Notes: generated by a model not told the origin, from the letters alone. Positions 25,948 to 38,075 are shown, counted from the first letter of the stretch. The stretch: 64,000 bases of DNA from Eggerthellaceae bacterium (GCA_910575165.1 CAJTDS010000007.1:55688-119687); one strand, 5' to 3'. A program made the numbers and translations.

Positions 25948-27153
25948 GTGGCAACATCGGAACTGATTGAGGCTTTGCAGGCCCTTGCCCATGAGCGCAA
26001 GATCGACGAGTTCTACCTCATCGAGCGCCTGGAGCAATCCTTGGCGAAGAGCTACGAGCGCATCCTGGACCTGGAATGGGACGCTCGCGTGACCATCGAC
26101 CGCCAGAGCGGCAAGATCTACGTCTACGAGCTGGTTCCCCAGGGCGAGTACGACGAGGAGACCGGCGAGTACGAGTCCTACGAGGAGCGCGACGTCACTC
26201 CGGCCGACGTGTCCCGCATCGCCGCCCAGAACGCCAAGTCGGTCATCTCCTCCATTGTGCGCGATGCCGGCCGCCAGTCCATCTACCAGGAGTTCTCCGA
26301 CCGCGTGGGCGATCTGGTCACCGGCACCGTGCTGCAGGGCACGCCCGACTTCACCATCATCAAGATCCGCGACGGCGTGGAGGCCGAGCTTCCCCACTAC
26401 GACGTGAAGCACTACCCGGGCGAGCGCAACGAGCGTCCGGCGGGCGAGCACTACCGTCATAACCAGCGCCTGAAGGTGCTGATCATCGAGGTGCGCGACC
26501 CCAACTCCGACGCGCCCCGCATGCGCGGCGAGCAGGCCCGCCCGGCCATCGTGGTGTCCCGCACGCACCCCGATCTCATCCGCCGGCTCTTCGAGATCGA
26601 GGTTCCCGAGATCTACGACGGCCTGGTGGAGGTCAAGTCCATCGCCCGCGAGCCCGGCGCCCGCTCCAAGATCGCTGTGGCCTCCCGCGAGCCGAACCTC
26701 GATCCGGTGGGCGCCTGCGTGGGCCCCAAGGGCAGCCGTGTGCGCATGGTGGTCGAGGAGCTGCGCAACGAGCGCGTCGACGTGATTCAATGGGCTGACG
26801 ACCCTGCCGTCTACGTGGCCAACGCGCTTTCGCCGGCTAAGGTCAACCGCGTGATCGTGGACGAGGAGAACCACTACGCCACCGTGGTGGTGCCCGACGA
26901 CCAGCTGTCGCTTGCCATCGGCAAGGAGGGCCAGAACGCCCGCCTGGCGGCCCGCCTGACCGGCTGGCATATCGACATCAAGTCCACCAGCTTCGCCGGG
27001 GAGCCCCTCCAGACGGAGAACATCCTCATCGACGAGGAGGACGACGATGCCGACACCTGCGCCTACGTCGGTCCCGACGGGGTGCGCTGCCGCAACCATG
27101 CCCGCCCCGGGAGCCGCTTCTGCGGCATCCATGCGGAGATGGGCGGCGAGTAA
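25948..27153 (+). CDS. nusA: Transcription termination/antitermination protein NusA with Cys/His-rich tail
   Basis: NusA binds RNA polymerase and nascent RNA to modulate pausing, termination and antitermination. About 401 residues from GTG 25948, ten bases after AAGGAAAGG. The N-terminal domain ([15 protein letters not shown]) is followed by an S1 domain ([13 protein letters not shown], about residue 120) and two KH domains ([19 protein letters not shown] segment and [21 protein letters not shown]). After the KH domains comes an unusual tail, [11 protein letters not shown] then [12 protein letters not shown], with Cys and His spaced like a small zinc site. Most NusA proteins end with acidic repeats or nothing. 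Confidence 0.95.
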   Translation: MATSELIEALQALAHERKIDEFYLIERLEQSLAKSYERILDLEWDARVTIDRQSGKIYVYELVPQGEYDEETGEYESYEERDVTPADVSRIAAQNAKSVISSIVRDAGRQSIYQEFSDRVGDLVTGTVLQGTPDFTIIKIRDGVEAELPHYDVKHYPGERNERPAGEHYRHNQRLKVLIIEVRDPNSDAPRMRGEQARPAIVVSRTHPDLIRRLFEIEVPEIYDGLVEVKSIAREPGARSKIAVASREPNLDPVGACVGPKGSRVRMVVEELRNERVDVIQWADDPAVYVANALSPAKVNRVIVDEENHYATVVVPDDQLSLAIGKEGQNARLAARLTGWHIDIKSTSFAGEPLQTENILIDEEDDDADTCAYVGPDGVRCRNHARPGSRFCGIHAEMGGE

Positions 27154-27155
27154 CC

Positions 27156-27464
27156 ATGGATTCGGCGGCTCGGGAGACCAAGGGCGCTGAGCGGGCCATC
27201 CGCCAGCGCACCTGCATCGGATGCGGAGCGGTCGCGCAGCGCTCGTCGCTTGCGCGCATCGTGCGCACTCCCGAGGGCGCCGTGTACTGCGACGCTGGCC
27301 AGAAGGCGGCCGGGAGGGGCGCTTACGTGTGCGGCTCCCGATGCCTTGCCGGCGCCGTCAAGAAGAGAAAGCTCGACCGGGCGCTCAGAACGACGCTCGC
27401 AAGCGACCAGATAGCCACGATCGCGGCCAGCGTCGAAGCCCTTGGGCTCGATGCCCGTAAGTAG
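27156..27464 (+). CDS. ylxR: YlxR family RNA-binding protein (RnpM)
   Basis: This 102-residue basic protein begins the family signature TCIGCGAVAQRSSLARIVRTP and continues with GRGAYVC and CLAGAVKKRKLDRALR. YlxR (DUF448) is almost always encoded between nusA and infB; recent work on a Gram-positive member linked it to RNase P modulation. It starts two bases after the nusA stop. A CxxC pair near residue 23 is typical. Confidence 0.93.
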   Translation: MDSAARETKGAERAIRQRTCIGCGAVAQRSSLARIVRTPEGAVYCDAGQKAAGRGAYVCGSRCLAGAVKKRKLDRALRTTLASDQIATIAASVEALGLDARK

Positions 27465-27475
27465 AGGAGATGCCC

Positions 27476-30247
<2,772 letters not shown>

Positions 30248-30305
30248 CATGTGCGGGGCCGAGGGTAATCGCTGCGTTACTGTTCGGTTGCTCTTGGCCC
30301 TTGTT

Positions 30306-30365
30306 GCGCCTGATGAAACCTAAAGCGCTTAAGCTTGCGCTGTAGGCTTTCGTCAGGCGCGTTTT
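30306..30365 (+). terminator. Long hairpin with T run between infB and rbfA
   Basis: GCGCCTGATGAAA...CCTAAAGCGC (30306-30328) pairs with GCGCTGTAGG...TTTCGTCAGGCGC (30337-30360), about 21 base pairs with one bulge and one mismatch around an eight-base loop, then GTTTT. It resembles a terminator or an RNase III-like processing site within the operon. Confidence 0.6.
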
Positions 30366-30396
30366 CGAAGCGCCCTAGAGGCAAGGAGGCATCACC

Positions 30397-30837
30397 ATGA
30401 AGCAGAGCGCTGCCAACCGCAAGGTGAACGAGCGGGCTCGCGAGATCATCGCCCACATCCTTCTGTTCGAGATATCCGACCCCCGGCTCGACCTGGTCAC
30501 CGTCACCGGCTGCGAGGTAAGCTACGACCGCAGCGTATGCAACGTCTTCTACACCACCGAGCCCGAGCGCTACGACGAGGTGGCTGCGGCGTTCAAGGGG
30601 GCGTCCGGCGCCATCCGCTCGCTCATGGCCAAGGACCTGGAGTGGCGCGTGGCCCCCGAGCTGCGCTTCCTGTTGGACGAGAGCGTGGACAACGCCGAGC
30701 GCATCGCCCAGGCGCTTATCAACGACCCGCTGCACGGCAAGGCGGACGACCCGACGGAAAGCGACGTGCCCGCCGATGCCGACCCGGCCGCCGACGAGCG
30801 GGCGGAGGCTTTCGAAGCGGGCGACGCGCAGGCTTAG
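30397..30837 (+). CDS. rbfA: Ribosome-binding factor A
   Basis: RbfA helps late 30S assembly and cold adaptation by binding 16S rRNA. The 146-residue protein contains the KH-like fold with NRKVNERAREIIAHI at the start, DPRLDLVTVTGCEVS, and the tail LRFLLDESVDNAERI. It ends in about 35 acidic residues. AGGAGG lies eight bases before the ATG. It follows infB after a 149-base gap that holds a large hairpin. Confidence 0.94.
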   Translation: MKQSAANRKVNERAREIIAHILLFEISDPRLDLVTVTGCEVSYDRSVCNVFYTTEPERYDEVAAAFKGASGAIRSLMAKDLEWRVAPELRFLLDESVDNAERIAQALINDPLHGKADDPTESDVPADADPAADERAEAFEAGDAQA

Positions 30838-30897
30838 CTCTTTCGCCTGCGCCCCAGAACCAACCGATCCGCCACAAGCGACAAGGAGCGCCCCTCT

Positions 30898-31914
30898 ATG
30901 GCCCTGACGCCTCAATCGAACACGACCCTGCAAGCCATCGCCGACGTTCTTCGCGGGGCCGACGAGGTGGTTCTTGCGGGTCATGTGAGTCCGGATGGGG
31001 ACTGCCTGGGGTCGCAGCTGGCTTTGGCGGCGGTCTTGCGGTCCATGGGCAAGCGTGCGGTCTGCGTTCTCGCGAAGGACGAGCCAATCGACGCCAACCT
31101 GCGGTTTCTCCCCGGGGCGGCCGAGCTTGCGCCCGCATCTTCCTACGAGGGCGCACCCGACGTGTTCGTGGCCGTGGACGTTCCCAACGCCGACCGGTTG
31201 GGCGAGGCCGCCGCATCCATCCTGAAGCGCAGCCCTGCGAGCGTGACCATCGACCACCATGCCGCGCCGCAGCGCATGACCGAGCTGGCCTACGTCGACC
31301 CGGACAGCCCTTCCACCACCATGCTCGTGTGGGAGCTCGCCCGCGAGCTCGGCTGCGCCGACTGCTTGGTTGCAACGTGCTGCTACACGGGGCTCGTTAC
31401 CGACACCGGGCGATTCCAGTACCAGAACACCCGCGTCGGCGCCTTCGAAGCCGCGGCCGAGATGGTTCTCGCCGGCGCCGACCCTTCGGCGGTGGCCACG
31501 GCGGTGTTCCAGAACCGCTCTCATGCCTCTATGCGCTTGGAAGCCCTGGTGCTCGACCGCATGCTGTTCGGCGCCGACGGCCAGCTGGTGCTCAGCTGGC
31601 TTACGTTGCAGGATTTCGAGACGGTCGGAGCGGTAAAGGCCGACGCTGAGCCGCTCGTGAACTCGCTTCGCATGCTCTCCGGCGTGCGCATCGCCTGCAT
31701 GCTGAGGGAGCAGGCCGACGGTATTCGCGGCAGCCTGCGCGCCAAGGACGACACCGACGTATCCGTCATCGCCCGCGCTCTGGGCGGCGGCGGCCATAAG
31801 GCGGCGGCGGGTTTCACCTTGACCTGCGCCATGGACGAGGCGGTGGGGAAGGTGGCTGCGGCTTTGGAGGGCATCCTGGCCGTTGGCTCGCCAGGCTCTG
31901 AGCCCCGAGCTTAA
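30898..31914 (+). CDS. DHH-family phosphoesterase (NrnA-like oligoribonuclease / pAp phosphatase)
   Basis: The 338-residue protein has the DHH motifs HVSPDGDCLGSQLAL (near residue 25), VAVDVPNADR, TIDHHAAP (about residue 117-124), and TDTGRFQ, plus the DHHA1 C-terminal motif GGGGHKAAAGF. Members such as NrnA degrade nano-RNA and dephosphorylate pAp. The position between rbfA and truB is the usual Gram-positive order. The start ATG 30898 follows GGAGCG. Confidence 0.9.
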   Translation: MALTPQSNTTLQAIADVLRGADEVVLAGHVSPDGDCLGSQLALAAVLRSMGKRAVCVLAKDEPIDANLRFLPGAAELAPASSYEGAPDVFVAVDVPNADRLGEAAASILKRSPASVTIDHHAAPQRMTELAYVDPDSPSTTMLVWELARELGCADCLVATCCYTGLVTDTGRFQYQNTRVGAFEAAAEMVLAGADPSAVATAVFQNRSHASMRLEALVLDRMLFGADGQLVLSWLTLQDFETVGAVKADAEPLVNSLRMLSGVRIACMLREQADGIRGSLRAKDDTDVSVIARALGGGGHKAAAGFTLTCAMDEAVGKVAAALEGILAVGSPGSEPRA

Positions 31915-31924
31915 GGAGGGCGGC

Positions 31925-32953
31925 ATGAAGCGCGGAAGCTCCGGCCTTTCCCTGGTCGCCGCCGTGGACAAGCCCTTGGGCCTCACCTCCCACGACGTTG
32001 TGGCCCGCTGCCGTCGTATCTTCGGCGAGAAGCGGGTGGGGCACACAGGAACCCTGGACCCTCTGGCCTCCGGCGTGCTGCCGGTGTGCGTGGGTCCGGC
32101 AACGCGTCTGGCAGCCTATCTGACCGCCGACGACAAGCTCTACGAGGTGGCCATCGCTTTCGGCGCCTCGACGGACACCGACGACGCCCAGGGCGCGGTG
32201 CTCCATCGCGGCAGCGTTCCGGAGCTTCTGGAGGACGAGGGGTTCGCCCAAACGCTGCTTCACGGGCTGCTCGGCCGCTCGATGCAGCTGCCTCCGGTGT
32301 ACAGCGCCATCAAGGTCAACGGCACCAAGTCCTACGAAGCAGCACGGAAAGGCCAGGTCATCGACTTGCAGCCGCGTCCCATAGAGGTTATGTCGGCCCA
32401 GCTTCTGGGTATCGGCCTGGTGGCGGGGGCGCAGGACCACGAATACCTGTCCTGGCGCGTGCTCTTCCACGTGTCGAAGGGCACCTACATCCGCAGCCTG
32501 GCGCGGGATATCGGGCTGAAGGTGGACTGTCCGACCCATGTGGCCCAGCTTAGGCGCATGGCGGCCGGCGGTATCACCTTGGACGACTGCGTTTCCCTGG
32601 AAGCGCTCGAGCGTTTGGGAGAGGGGGCGGCGATCGACCCGGTGCGTAAGCTGGGGCACCGGTTCTTCTACGGTGCCGACGGCATCGCCGAGCGTATCTC
32701 CCATGGGTCGCCAGTGCGCGCCGGCGACGTCCAGCTGTTCGATTACCTGCGGCGCAGCGCCTCGGAGCAGCTGTGCGCCTGCACGTCTGGCGTACGCGAA
32801 AGCTGCGCGCCGCCTTCCGACGGGGAGCTCTTCTCGGTCGTTTCGGACAACAAGCTCCAGGCGATCTACGCCTACGACGAGGGGCGGGGCGCCTACCTTC
32901 CCGAATGCGTGTTTCAGATAGGAGTGAGCCGTGGCTGCGATATACACCGTTGA
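31925..32953 (+). CDS. truB: tRNA pseudouridine-55 synthase
   Basis: TruB makes pseudouridine 55 in the T loop of tRNAs. The 342-residue protein has AVDKPLGLTSHDVV, the active-site HTGTLDPLASGVLPVC with catalytic Asp, and YSAIKVNGTKSYEAAR. I chose ATG 31925, six bases after AAGGAGG; the frame overlaps nrnA upstream but that part is not coding. The stop overlaps the ribF start. Confidence 0.94.
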   Translation: MKRGSSGLSLVAAVDKPLGLTSHDVVARCRRIFGEKRVGHTGTLDPLASGVLPVCVGPATRLAAYLTADDKLYEVAIAFGASTDTDDAQGAVLHRGSVPELLEDEGFAQTLLHGLLGRSMQLPPVYSAIKVNGTKSYEAARKGQVIDLQPRPIEVMSAQLLGIGLVAGAQDHEYLSWRVLFHVSKGTYIRSLARDIGLKVDCPTHVAQLRRMAAGGITLDDCVSLEALERLGEGAAIDPVRKLGHRFFYGADGIAERISHGSPVRAGDVQLFDYLRRSASEQLCACTSGVRESCAPPSDGELFSVVSDNKLQAIYAYDEGRGAYLPECVFQIGVSRGCDIHR

Positions 32954-33854
32954 CGAATCCTTCGACCCGGGCATCTTCGAGGGCGCATCCTGCGCGTTCG
33001 GGGTGTTCGACGGAGTGCACGTGGGCCATCGGTTCCTCATCAGCGCCACCAAGGACACGGCGTCAAACTCTGGCGGCGCCAGCTTGGTCCTGACGTTCGA
33101 CATCGATCCCGACGAGGTGTTTCGGCCGGACAGCCTGAAGAAGCTCATGACCAACGAGCAGCGCATCGCCATGCTGGCCTCTACGGGGGTCGATGCGGTG
33201 GTGGTGCTTCCCTTCACCAGCCGCTTCGCCTCCTCGTCGCCCACGGCCTTCCTTGCGCGCACCTTCGGCGACCGCTATCCAGCCTACCTTCACGTGGGCT
33301 ACGACTTCCGGTTCGGGTCCCATGCGTCGGGGACCGTCGCCGACCTGCAGGCGTGGGGACAGGCCGCCGGGACCCAGATCGTCGCCCATGAGCTGAAGAG
33401 CGAGGACGGGGCGCCTGTGTCGGCCACGCGCATCCGGGGGCTGCTCGCAGCCGGCGCCATCGAGGACGCCAACCGCCTGCTCGACCGGCTGTACTTCGTA
33501 ACCGGCGAGGTGCAATCCGGTCGCGGCGAAGGGGCCGACATGGGGTTTCGCACAGCGAACCTGCTGGTCCCCGAGAGCCTTCGCGTTTTAGGGGAGGGGG
33601 TGTACGCGGCCTATGCCTGGGTGGACGGGTGCCGCTACAAGGCTGCGGTCAACGTAGGGGTGGCCGCCACCTTCGCCGACGTCGCCACGGCCACCGTCGA
33701 GGCGCACCTTCTGGATTTCGAGGGCGACATCTACGGGCGCACCATCAAGGTGGAGTTCGCGAACTGGTTGCGGGAGAACCGCCCCTTCGACTCCATGGAG
33801 GAGCTCATCGCCACGGTGAAGGGCAATATCGCCTGGGTGCGCGAGAACCTGTGA
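32931..33854 (+). CDS. ribF: Bifunctional riboflavin kinase / FAD synthetase
   Basis: RibF turns riboflavin into FMN and then FAD. The 307-residue protein begins with an adenylyltransferase domain (FGVFDGVHVGHRFLI, the GxxDGxHxGH signature) including VGYDFRFGSHASG and the SATRIRGLLAAG motif, and ends with the riboflavin kinase barrel (GRGEGADMGFRTANL in place of the usual GRxLGFPTAN and EAHLLDFEGDIYG). GTG 32931 follows AGGAG. It overlaps truB by 23 bases. FAD supply suits the flavoprotein reductases in the window. Confidence 0.93.
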   Translation: MAAIYTVDESFDPGIFEGASCAFGVFDGVHVGHRFLISATKDTASNSGGASLVLTFDIDPDEVFRPDSLKKLMTNEQRIAMLASTGVDAVVVLPFTSRFASSSPTAFLARTFGDRYPAYLHVGYDFRFGSHASGTVADLQAWGQAAGTQIVAHELKSEDGAPVSATRIRGLLAAGAIEDANRLLDRLYFVTGEVQSGRGEGADMGFRTANLLVPESLRVLGEGVYAAYAWVDGCRYKAAVNVGVAATFADVATATVEAHLLDFEGDIYGRTIKVEFANWLRENRPFDSMEELIATVKGNIAWVRENL

Positions 33855-33957
33855 GGCGGACCGGCGTGCCCGACGCGCCGCCGCTGAAGCGCCGACCCCG
33901 GACACTGCCCGCCTGGCTCCGCCGCACATCGGGTCCACGTGGCAGGACGGCCAATAC

Positions 33958-34448
33958 GTGCGCTCGAGGGACTTGGTTCAGGTGAGGGCCGCCTTTGAGG
34001 ATCTGCTCGAACGGTTGCACACCGACCATGTGGAACTGGGCATGATCCGCTTCGTGGACGACCCGAAGGAATTCGCCGAGCTTATGGCCGGCGAGTTCTA
34101 CGGCTACGTGAAGGAGCTGCTCGACCAAGGCAAGATCGGCCACGTGGGCCTTTCCACCCACAATCCCGAGGTTGCGCTGGCCGTGGCGCGCGACGGGCGC
34201 ATCGAGATGATCATGTTCAGCCTGAACCCCGCCAGCCCTGCACCGTGAGCATAAACATCGCCGTGGTGAACAAGTACTACGACCTGGCCGCCATGCAGGA
34301 GCGCGTGCCGGAATCGGTGCGCGAGCACTACCGAGCGCTGCCGGTGACCGTCGATGCATGCACCGGCTGCGTGGCCTGCGAGCTCCGCTGCCCCTTCGGC
34401 GTGCCCATCGCCAGCCGCATGGCCCAGGCATCGGAGCTGTTCGGCTAG
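33958..34448 (+). pseudogene. Decayed aldo/keto reductase of the 4Fe-4S type
   Basis: Two pieces of one ancestral gene remain. The first (33958-34248) has the barrel segment FEDLLERLHTDHVELGMIRF and IGHVGLSTHNPEVALAVA, then stops soon after FSLNPAS. The second (34245-34448) in another frame holds the ferredoxin-like end ACTGCVACELRCPFGVPI. A complete member has about 370 residues; the N-terminus and about 130 residues from the middle are missing, with a frame change at the joint. This is a pseudogene, not two genes. The nearby upstream sequence from 33864 may be further remnant. Confidence 0.85.
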
Positions 34449-34601
34449 TCGAACAGAGGAGACGTGCCGTCCCGCCGGCTGCGTCGCTTCTGCTGTCGGG
34501 CGCATTCGGCAAGGCCGCTCTGCCGCCTGGCGAGCAGGGCGGCGTGAAGATATTACAAATGCCGGTATTTTTCGCTTGCATGACCGGGTGACTACGGGTA
34601 C

Positions 34602-34607
34602 TATAGT
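34602..34607 (+). promoter_or_regulatory. -10 element of tRNA-Pro promoter
   Basis: TATAGT 33 bases before the mature tRNA is the best promoter candidate; the -35 is weak. Confidence 0.45.
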
Positions 34608-34640
34608 CAAGCTGTTTCGGGGCAGTCCGAAATCGCACAA

Positions 34641-34717
<77 letters not shown>

Positions 34718-34725
34718 GCTTGCAT

Positions 34726-34796
34726 CGGGCCGGAGGCGAAAGCCTCCGGCCCGTTCCTTTGCACGGGCCGGCATCTTCGGGGTGTCGGCCCGTTTT
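34726..34796 (+). terminator. Tandem terminators after tRNA-Pro
   Basis: CGGGCCGGAGGC (34726-34737) pairs with GCCTCCGGCCCG (34742-34753) around GAAA, then a T-rich run; a second hairpin with GGGCCG and CGGCCC ends in TTTT near 34794. Confidence 0.8.
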
Positions 34797-34952
34797 CGGA
34801 TTGCGTCCCGGCAACGGAATGCTGACGAGGGGCAATCGAAATCGCGGTGAAAAACATGAGTCGTTTGTCCAGGTATATCCTCTTATCAGCGGAACCCGGG
34901 GTGAGCGAGGGGCTTCCGCGCCATGGGCTTTTATCGATAGGAGGTTCTCATC

Positions 34953-36233
34953 ATGAATCCTGATGCGAAGAAAGAGCGGTTGGAAGACGAGCACGTACCG
35001 CAGACCATCCATATCGCCAGCGGAATCGGCAAGGATCTGTACGAGGCGGCCGAACCGCCCTACGTGTCCATCTACCTGCCCGTGCATCATGATACCCGCG
35101 CCGGGGGGCGTACCTGGTGGGACGAGATAGCCTACAAGGATGCCGTCAAGCTGGCGATGGCCGACCTTGGGCGCGATTACGCCCGCGAGCAGTACAAGGG
35201 CATTGCGGCGCGCTTGGACTACCTGGAGCATCATCCCAACTATTTCACCTGGGAGAACACCCAGGGGACCATCGCGTTTCTGGTGAGCAACACCGACGTG
35301 TACGTATACATGCTCAGCATCCAAACCGACAAGCCGCTGGTGGTGGTGGGCGACGAGTACTACATCAAGCCGCTGGTTCGTCGCTACGAGCACGACCTTC
35401 ACTACTACGTGCTCATGCTCTCCAACGACCGCTTCGGCTTCGTGGAGGGCAGCAAGGACTCCCTGCGCCGGCTGCCCATGCCCGTCATCGACGAGAACGG
35501 CATACCCCACCAGGTGGAGGCCGACTTATCCGAGCCCTTCGCCAATTCCGAGGAGAAGGCCGACGACCCGCATGCGGAAGCCGGGGCGCTGGACTACGCC
35601 ACGTTGGAAGGCCATATGAGCGCCTACCATGGATGGCTCTCCAGCAACGAGGTGAAGCAGGAAGAGGGCGAGAAGTTCTTCCGCTACGTGAACTGGGCGG
35701 TGAGCAACTCCTTCAAGCTGCACGACCCTACGCCGGTCATCATCGCGGGCCTTCCCAAGCAGCAGTCCGAGTTCCGGCGCATCTGCACCATCCACGACGT
35801 GGTGGAGCAGGGCATCGAGAAGGATCCGGCGGGACTGGACTACTCGACGCTGCTGGCCGACGCCGTGGGAATCATGGAAGGGCTTCGCGATCAGAGGCTC
35901 TCGCAGATGAAGGAGCGCTTCGACTACGAGGAGTCCAAGGGCAAGGCGTCGGCCGACCCGGTGTCGGTGGCTCAGGCCGTCTTCGACAAGAAGGTGGCAG
36001 TGCTCATGGTGGCGCGCGGCAAGTCGCTGCCCGGCTCCTATGATTCCGCCGACGGATCGGTGCGCTTCGATGCCGACCCCGACGTCGCCGACGACAAGCT
36101 CTACGACACCGCCGCCCCCGACGTTGCCGACTCCCTGGCCCAGGCCGTGCTCAAGCAGGGCGGGGAAGTGGTCGTGCTGCCGCCCGATCAGATGCCGGCC
36201 GAGTCCTCGGTGGCGGCGATCTACCGCTACTAG
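34953..36233 (+). CDS. baeRF-family (archaeo-eukaryotic release factor-like) protein
   Basis: The 426-residue cytosolic protein has no signal peptide. It begins with PPYVSIYLPVHHDTRAG, and ends with QGGEVVVLPPDQMPAESSVAA then IYRY, both typical of the bacterial archaeo-eukaryotic release factor (baeRF) families related to eRF1/aRF1. Members lack a proven role; computational surveys propose functions in ribosome rescue or stress. I see no GGQ motif of a true peptide-release factor. The ATG follows AGGAGG and the gene stands alone, bounded by terminators. Confidence 0.7.
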   Translation: MNPDAKKERLEDEHVPQTIHIASGIGKDLYEAAEPPYVSIYLPVHHDTRAGGRTWWDEIAYKDAVKLAMADLGRDYAREQYKGIAARLDYLEHHPNYFTWENTQGTIAFLVSNTDVYVYMLSIQTDKPLVVVGDEYYIKPLVRRYEHDLHYYVLMLSNDRFGFVEGSKDSLRRLPMPVIDENGIPHQVEADLSEPFANSEEKADDPHAEAGALDYATLEGHMSAYHGWLSSNEVKQEEGEKFFRYVNWAVSNSFKLHDPTPVIIAGLPKQQSEFRRICTIHDVVEQGIEKDPAGLDYSTLLADAVGIMEGLRDQRLSQMKERFDYEESKGKASADPVSVAQAVFDKKVAVLMVARGKSLPGSYDSADGSVRFDADPDVADDKLYDTAAPDVADSLAQAVLKQGGEVVVLPPDQMPAESSVAAIYRY

Positions 36234-36298
36234 GCTGTCGCGGCCATGCGCGGCCGGACGAGCGTCGCCCGGTTGTGGAGGCTCGCCGAACCGATGAC

Positions 36299-36342
36299 GA
36301 TGCGCCCGAAAGCCTGTTGACTGCTTTCGGGCGCATCTCTAT
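36299..36342. terminator. Perfect 15-bp hairpin terminator
   Basis: GATGCGCCCGAAAGC (36299-36313) is an exact inverted match of GCTTTCGGGCGCATC (36323-36337). It ends the baeRF gene and sits only 16 bases before the MATE start. Confidence 0.8.
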
Positions 36343-36353
36343 GCTGGGGAATC

Positions 36354-37913
36354 ATGAAACGCATCGAACATACGAAACCGCATGCCGAAGCGCCCGTCGC
36401 CGCCGTGGACGCCTCGTCATGCGACCAAGCCGAGCAGGCGGCCATCGTCGACGCCATCGACGAAGCGGACCCGGTCGGACCGCTGGCGTCCGAAGCCGAC
36501 GCGGCGCGCGACGCGGCTGAGGCGAAGATCGCCCGCATGGGCACCGAGAACACCTTCAAGCTGCTGCTGGAGTTCTCCATCCCCGCTTTGGCCGGCGTGG
36601 CCGTGCAGATGCTCTACAACATCATCGACGCGGTGTTCGTGGGGCATGCCGTGGGCGCCAACGGCTTGGCGGCAACCACGGTGGCAAACCCGTTCATGAT
36701 GGCCATGGTGGCCATCGCCATGCTGGTGGGCGTGGGCGGCAACGCGCTGTGCGCCATTCGCTTGGGGGAGGCCCGCAAGGGCGAGGCGGAGCGTGTTATG
36801 GGCAACTCCTTCACCCTGCTGCTCGCCGCATCGTTTCTCATCTGGGCCATCACCGCCCTTGCGCTGGAGCCTATTCTGCGCCTGACCGGAGCCGATGACG
36901 TCATCATGCCCTATGCGGTGGATTTCGTGGTGGTGCTAGTGGCGGCCTGCCCGCTGCAGAGCATCGCCTTCGGCATGAACAACTTCATTCGCACGGCGGG
37001 GCATCCCAACCGGGCGCTGGGCAGCATGCTCATCGGCACCGCCTGCAACGTGGTGCTGGGCTACCTGTTCATCGTCGTGTTCCAGTGGGGCATGCGCGGA
37101 GCGGGCCTTGCTACGGCGCTGTCGTGGCTGGTGTCGGCGGTGTTCGTCATGGAGTTCTTCCTGCGCAAGGGGTCTCCCATGCCCTTGCGCCGCCGCAACC
37201 TCGCCGTTTCCTGGCGCATAGGGCTCAAGGTCGTGGTGCTGGGCATCGCGCCGGCCGTCACCGAGCTGGGTTTCGCCGTGTCCGCCGCTCTGGAGAACAA
37301 CCTGCTGTCCTTTTACGGAGCCGCCGACCCTCTGGGCGTGGACGGCGCCTTGGCGGTCATGCGCGTGCTCGCCTCCGTGGGCATGATCACCTTCATGCCC
37401 TCCATGGGCATCGCCACCGGCGTGCAGCCGCTCATCGGCTACAATTACGGGGCGAAGAACTACGCCCGCATGAAGCGGGCTCTCTTCCAGGCCATCGGTC
37501 TGGGGGCGGCCATCTCCACGCCCCTGTGGCTATCCGTCATTTTCTTCCCGAACGCCTACGCAGGTCTGTTCGGGCTGCCCCAGGGGTACATGGCCGAGAC
37601 GGGGTGGGCGCTCATCCTGTACCTGATGTTCACGCCGGTGCTAGCCATTCCCATCATCGGGTCGAACTACTTCGACGCGACGGGCCAGGCGGTGAAGGCC
37701 ACCGTCCTCACCCTGACGCGCCAGATCCTTTTCCTCATACCGCTTCTGGTCGTCTGCCCGCAGGTGCTTCCCTCCTTCACGCCGCTCACCCCGGTCGAAT
37801 CCGTGTGGTTCGCGCCCTCCATATCCGACCTCACGTCCACGATCGTCGTAGGCGCGTTCCTTCTCGTGGAGTTTAGGCGCCTGCGCAAGCTCGAGCGGCA
37901 AGCGGGCGTCTAG
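36354..37913 (+). CDS. MATE family efflux transporter
   Basis: The 519-residue protein has twelve hydrophobic helices starting at about residue 70 (FSIPALAGVAVQMLYNIID, then VFVGHAVGANGLAATTVANP), which is the MATE signature. MATE proteins export cationic drugs or metabolites using Na+ or H+ gradients. The first 60 residues are acidic and unusual, so ATG 36354 could be too early; ATG 36537 (MGTENTFKLLLEF) is an alternative. It is monocistronic. Substrate unknown. Confidence 0.88.
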   Translation: MKRIEHTKPHAEAPVAAVDASSCDQAEQAAIVDAIDEADPVGPLASEADAARDAAEAKIARMGTENTFKLLLEFSIPALAGVAVQMLYNIIDAVFVGHAVGANGLAATTVANPFMMAMVAIAMLVGVGGNALCAIRLGEARKGEAERVMGNSFTLLLAASFLIWAITALALEPILRLTGADDVIMPYAVDFVVVLVAACPLQSIAFGMNNFIRTAGHPNRALGSMLIGTACNVVLGYLFIVVFQWGMRGAGLATALSWLVSAVFVMEFFLRKGSPMPLRRRNLAVSWRIGLKVVVLGIAPAVTELGFAVSAALENNLLSFYGAADPLGVDGALAVMRVLASVGMITFMPSMGIATGVQPLIGYNYGAKNYARMKRALFQAIGLGAAISTPLWLSVIFFPNAYAGLFGLPQGYMAETGWALILYLMFTPVLAIPIIGSNYFDATGQAVKATVLTLTRQILFLIPLLVVCPQVLPSFTPLTPVESVWFAPSISDLTSTIVVGAFLLVEFRRLRKLERQAGV

Positions 37914-38017
37914 GGACGGCGAAAGGGATACCCGGCTCCCTTTTACCGAGCAATGGCCCCTTGAATCACGGCTTTCCTGCGAACGAAGCGCTCTCTTTAG
38001 TAAAGTAGCCTGAAGAA

Positions 38018-38045
38018 AAGGAGCCGCTCGGCCCCTTCGCTTTTT
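38018..38045 (+). terminator. Weak hairpin and T run before ech operon
   Basis: AAGGAGCC pairs with GGCCCCTT (one mismatch), then CGC and TTTTT. It may end the MATE transcript or attenuate the hydrogenase operon, whose first gene starts 30 bases later. Confidence 0.4.
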
Positions 38046-38075
38046 AGGCTATCGACTCGCAGGAAGGGAGCCTTC

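Noticed and set aside
34245..34448. A separate small ferredoxin gene
   Set aside because: The sequence matches the C-terminal Fe-S end of aldo/keto reductases and abuts the other remnant piece.
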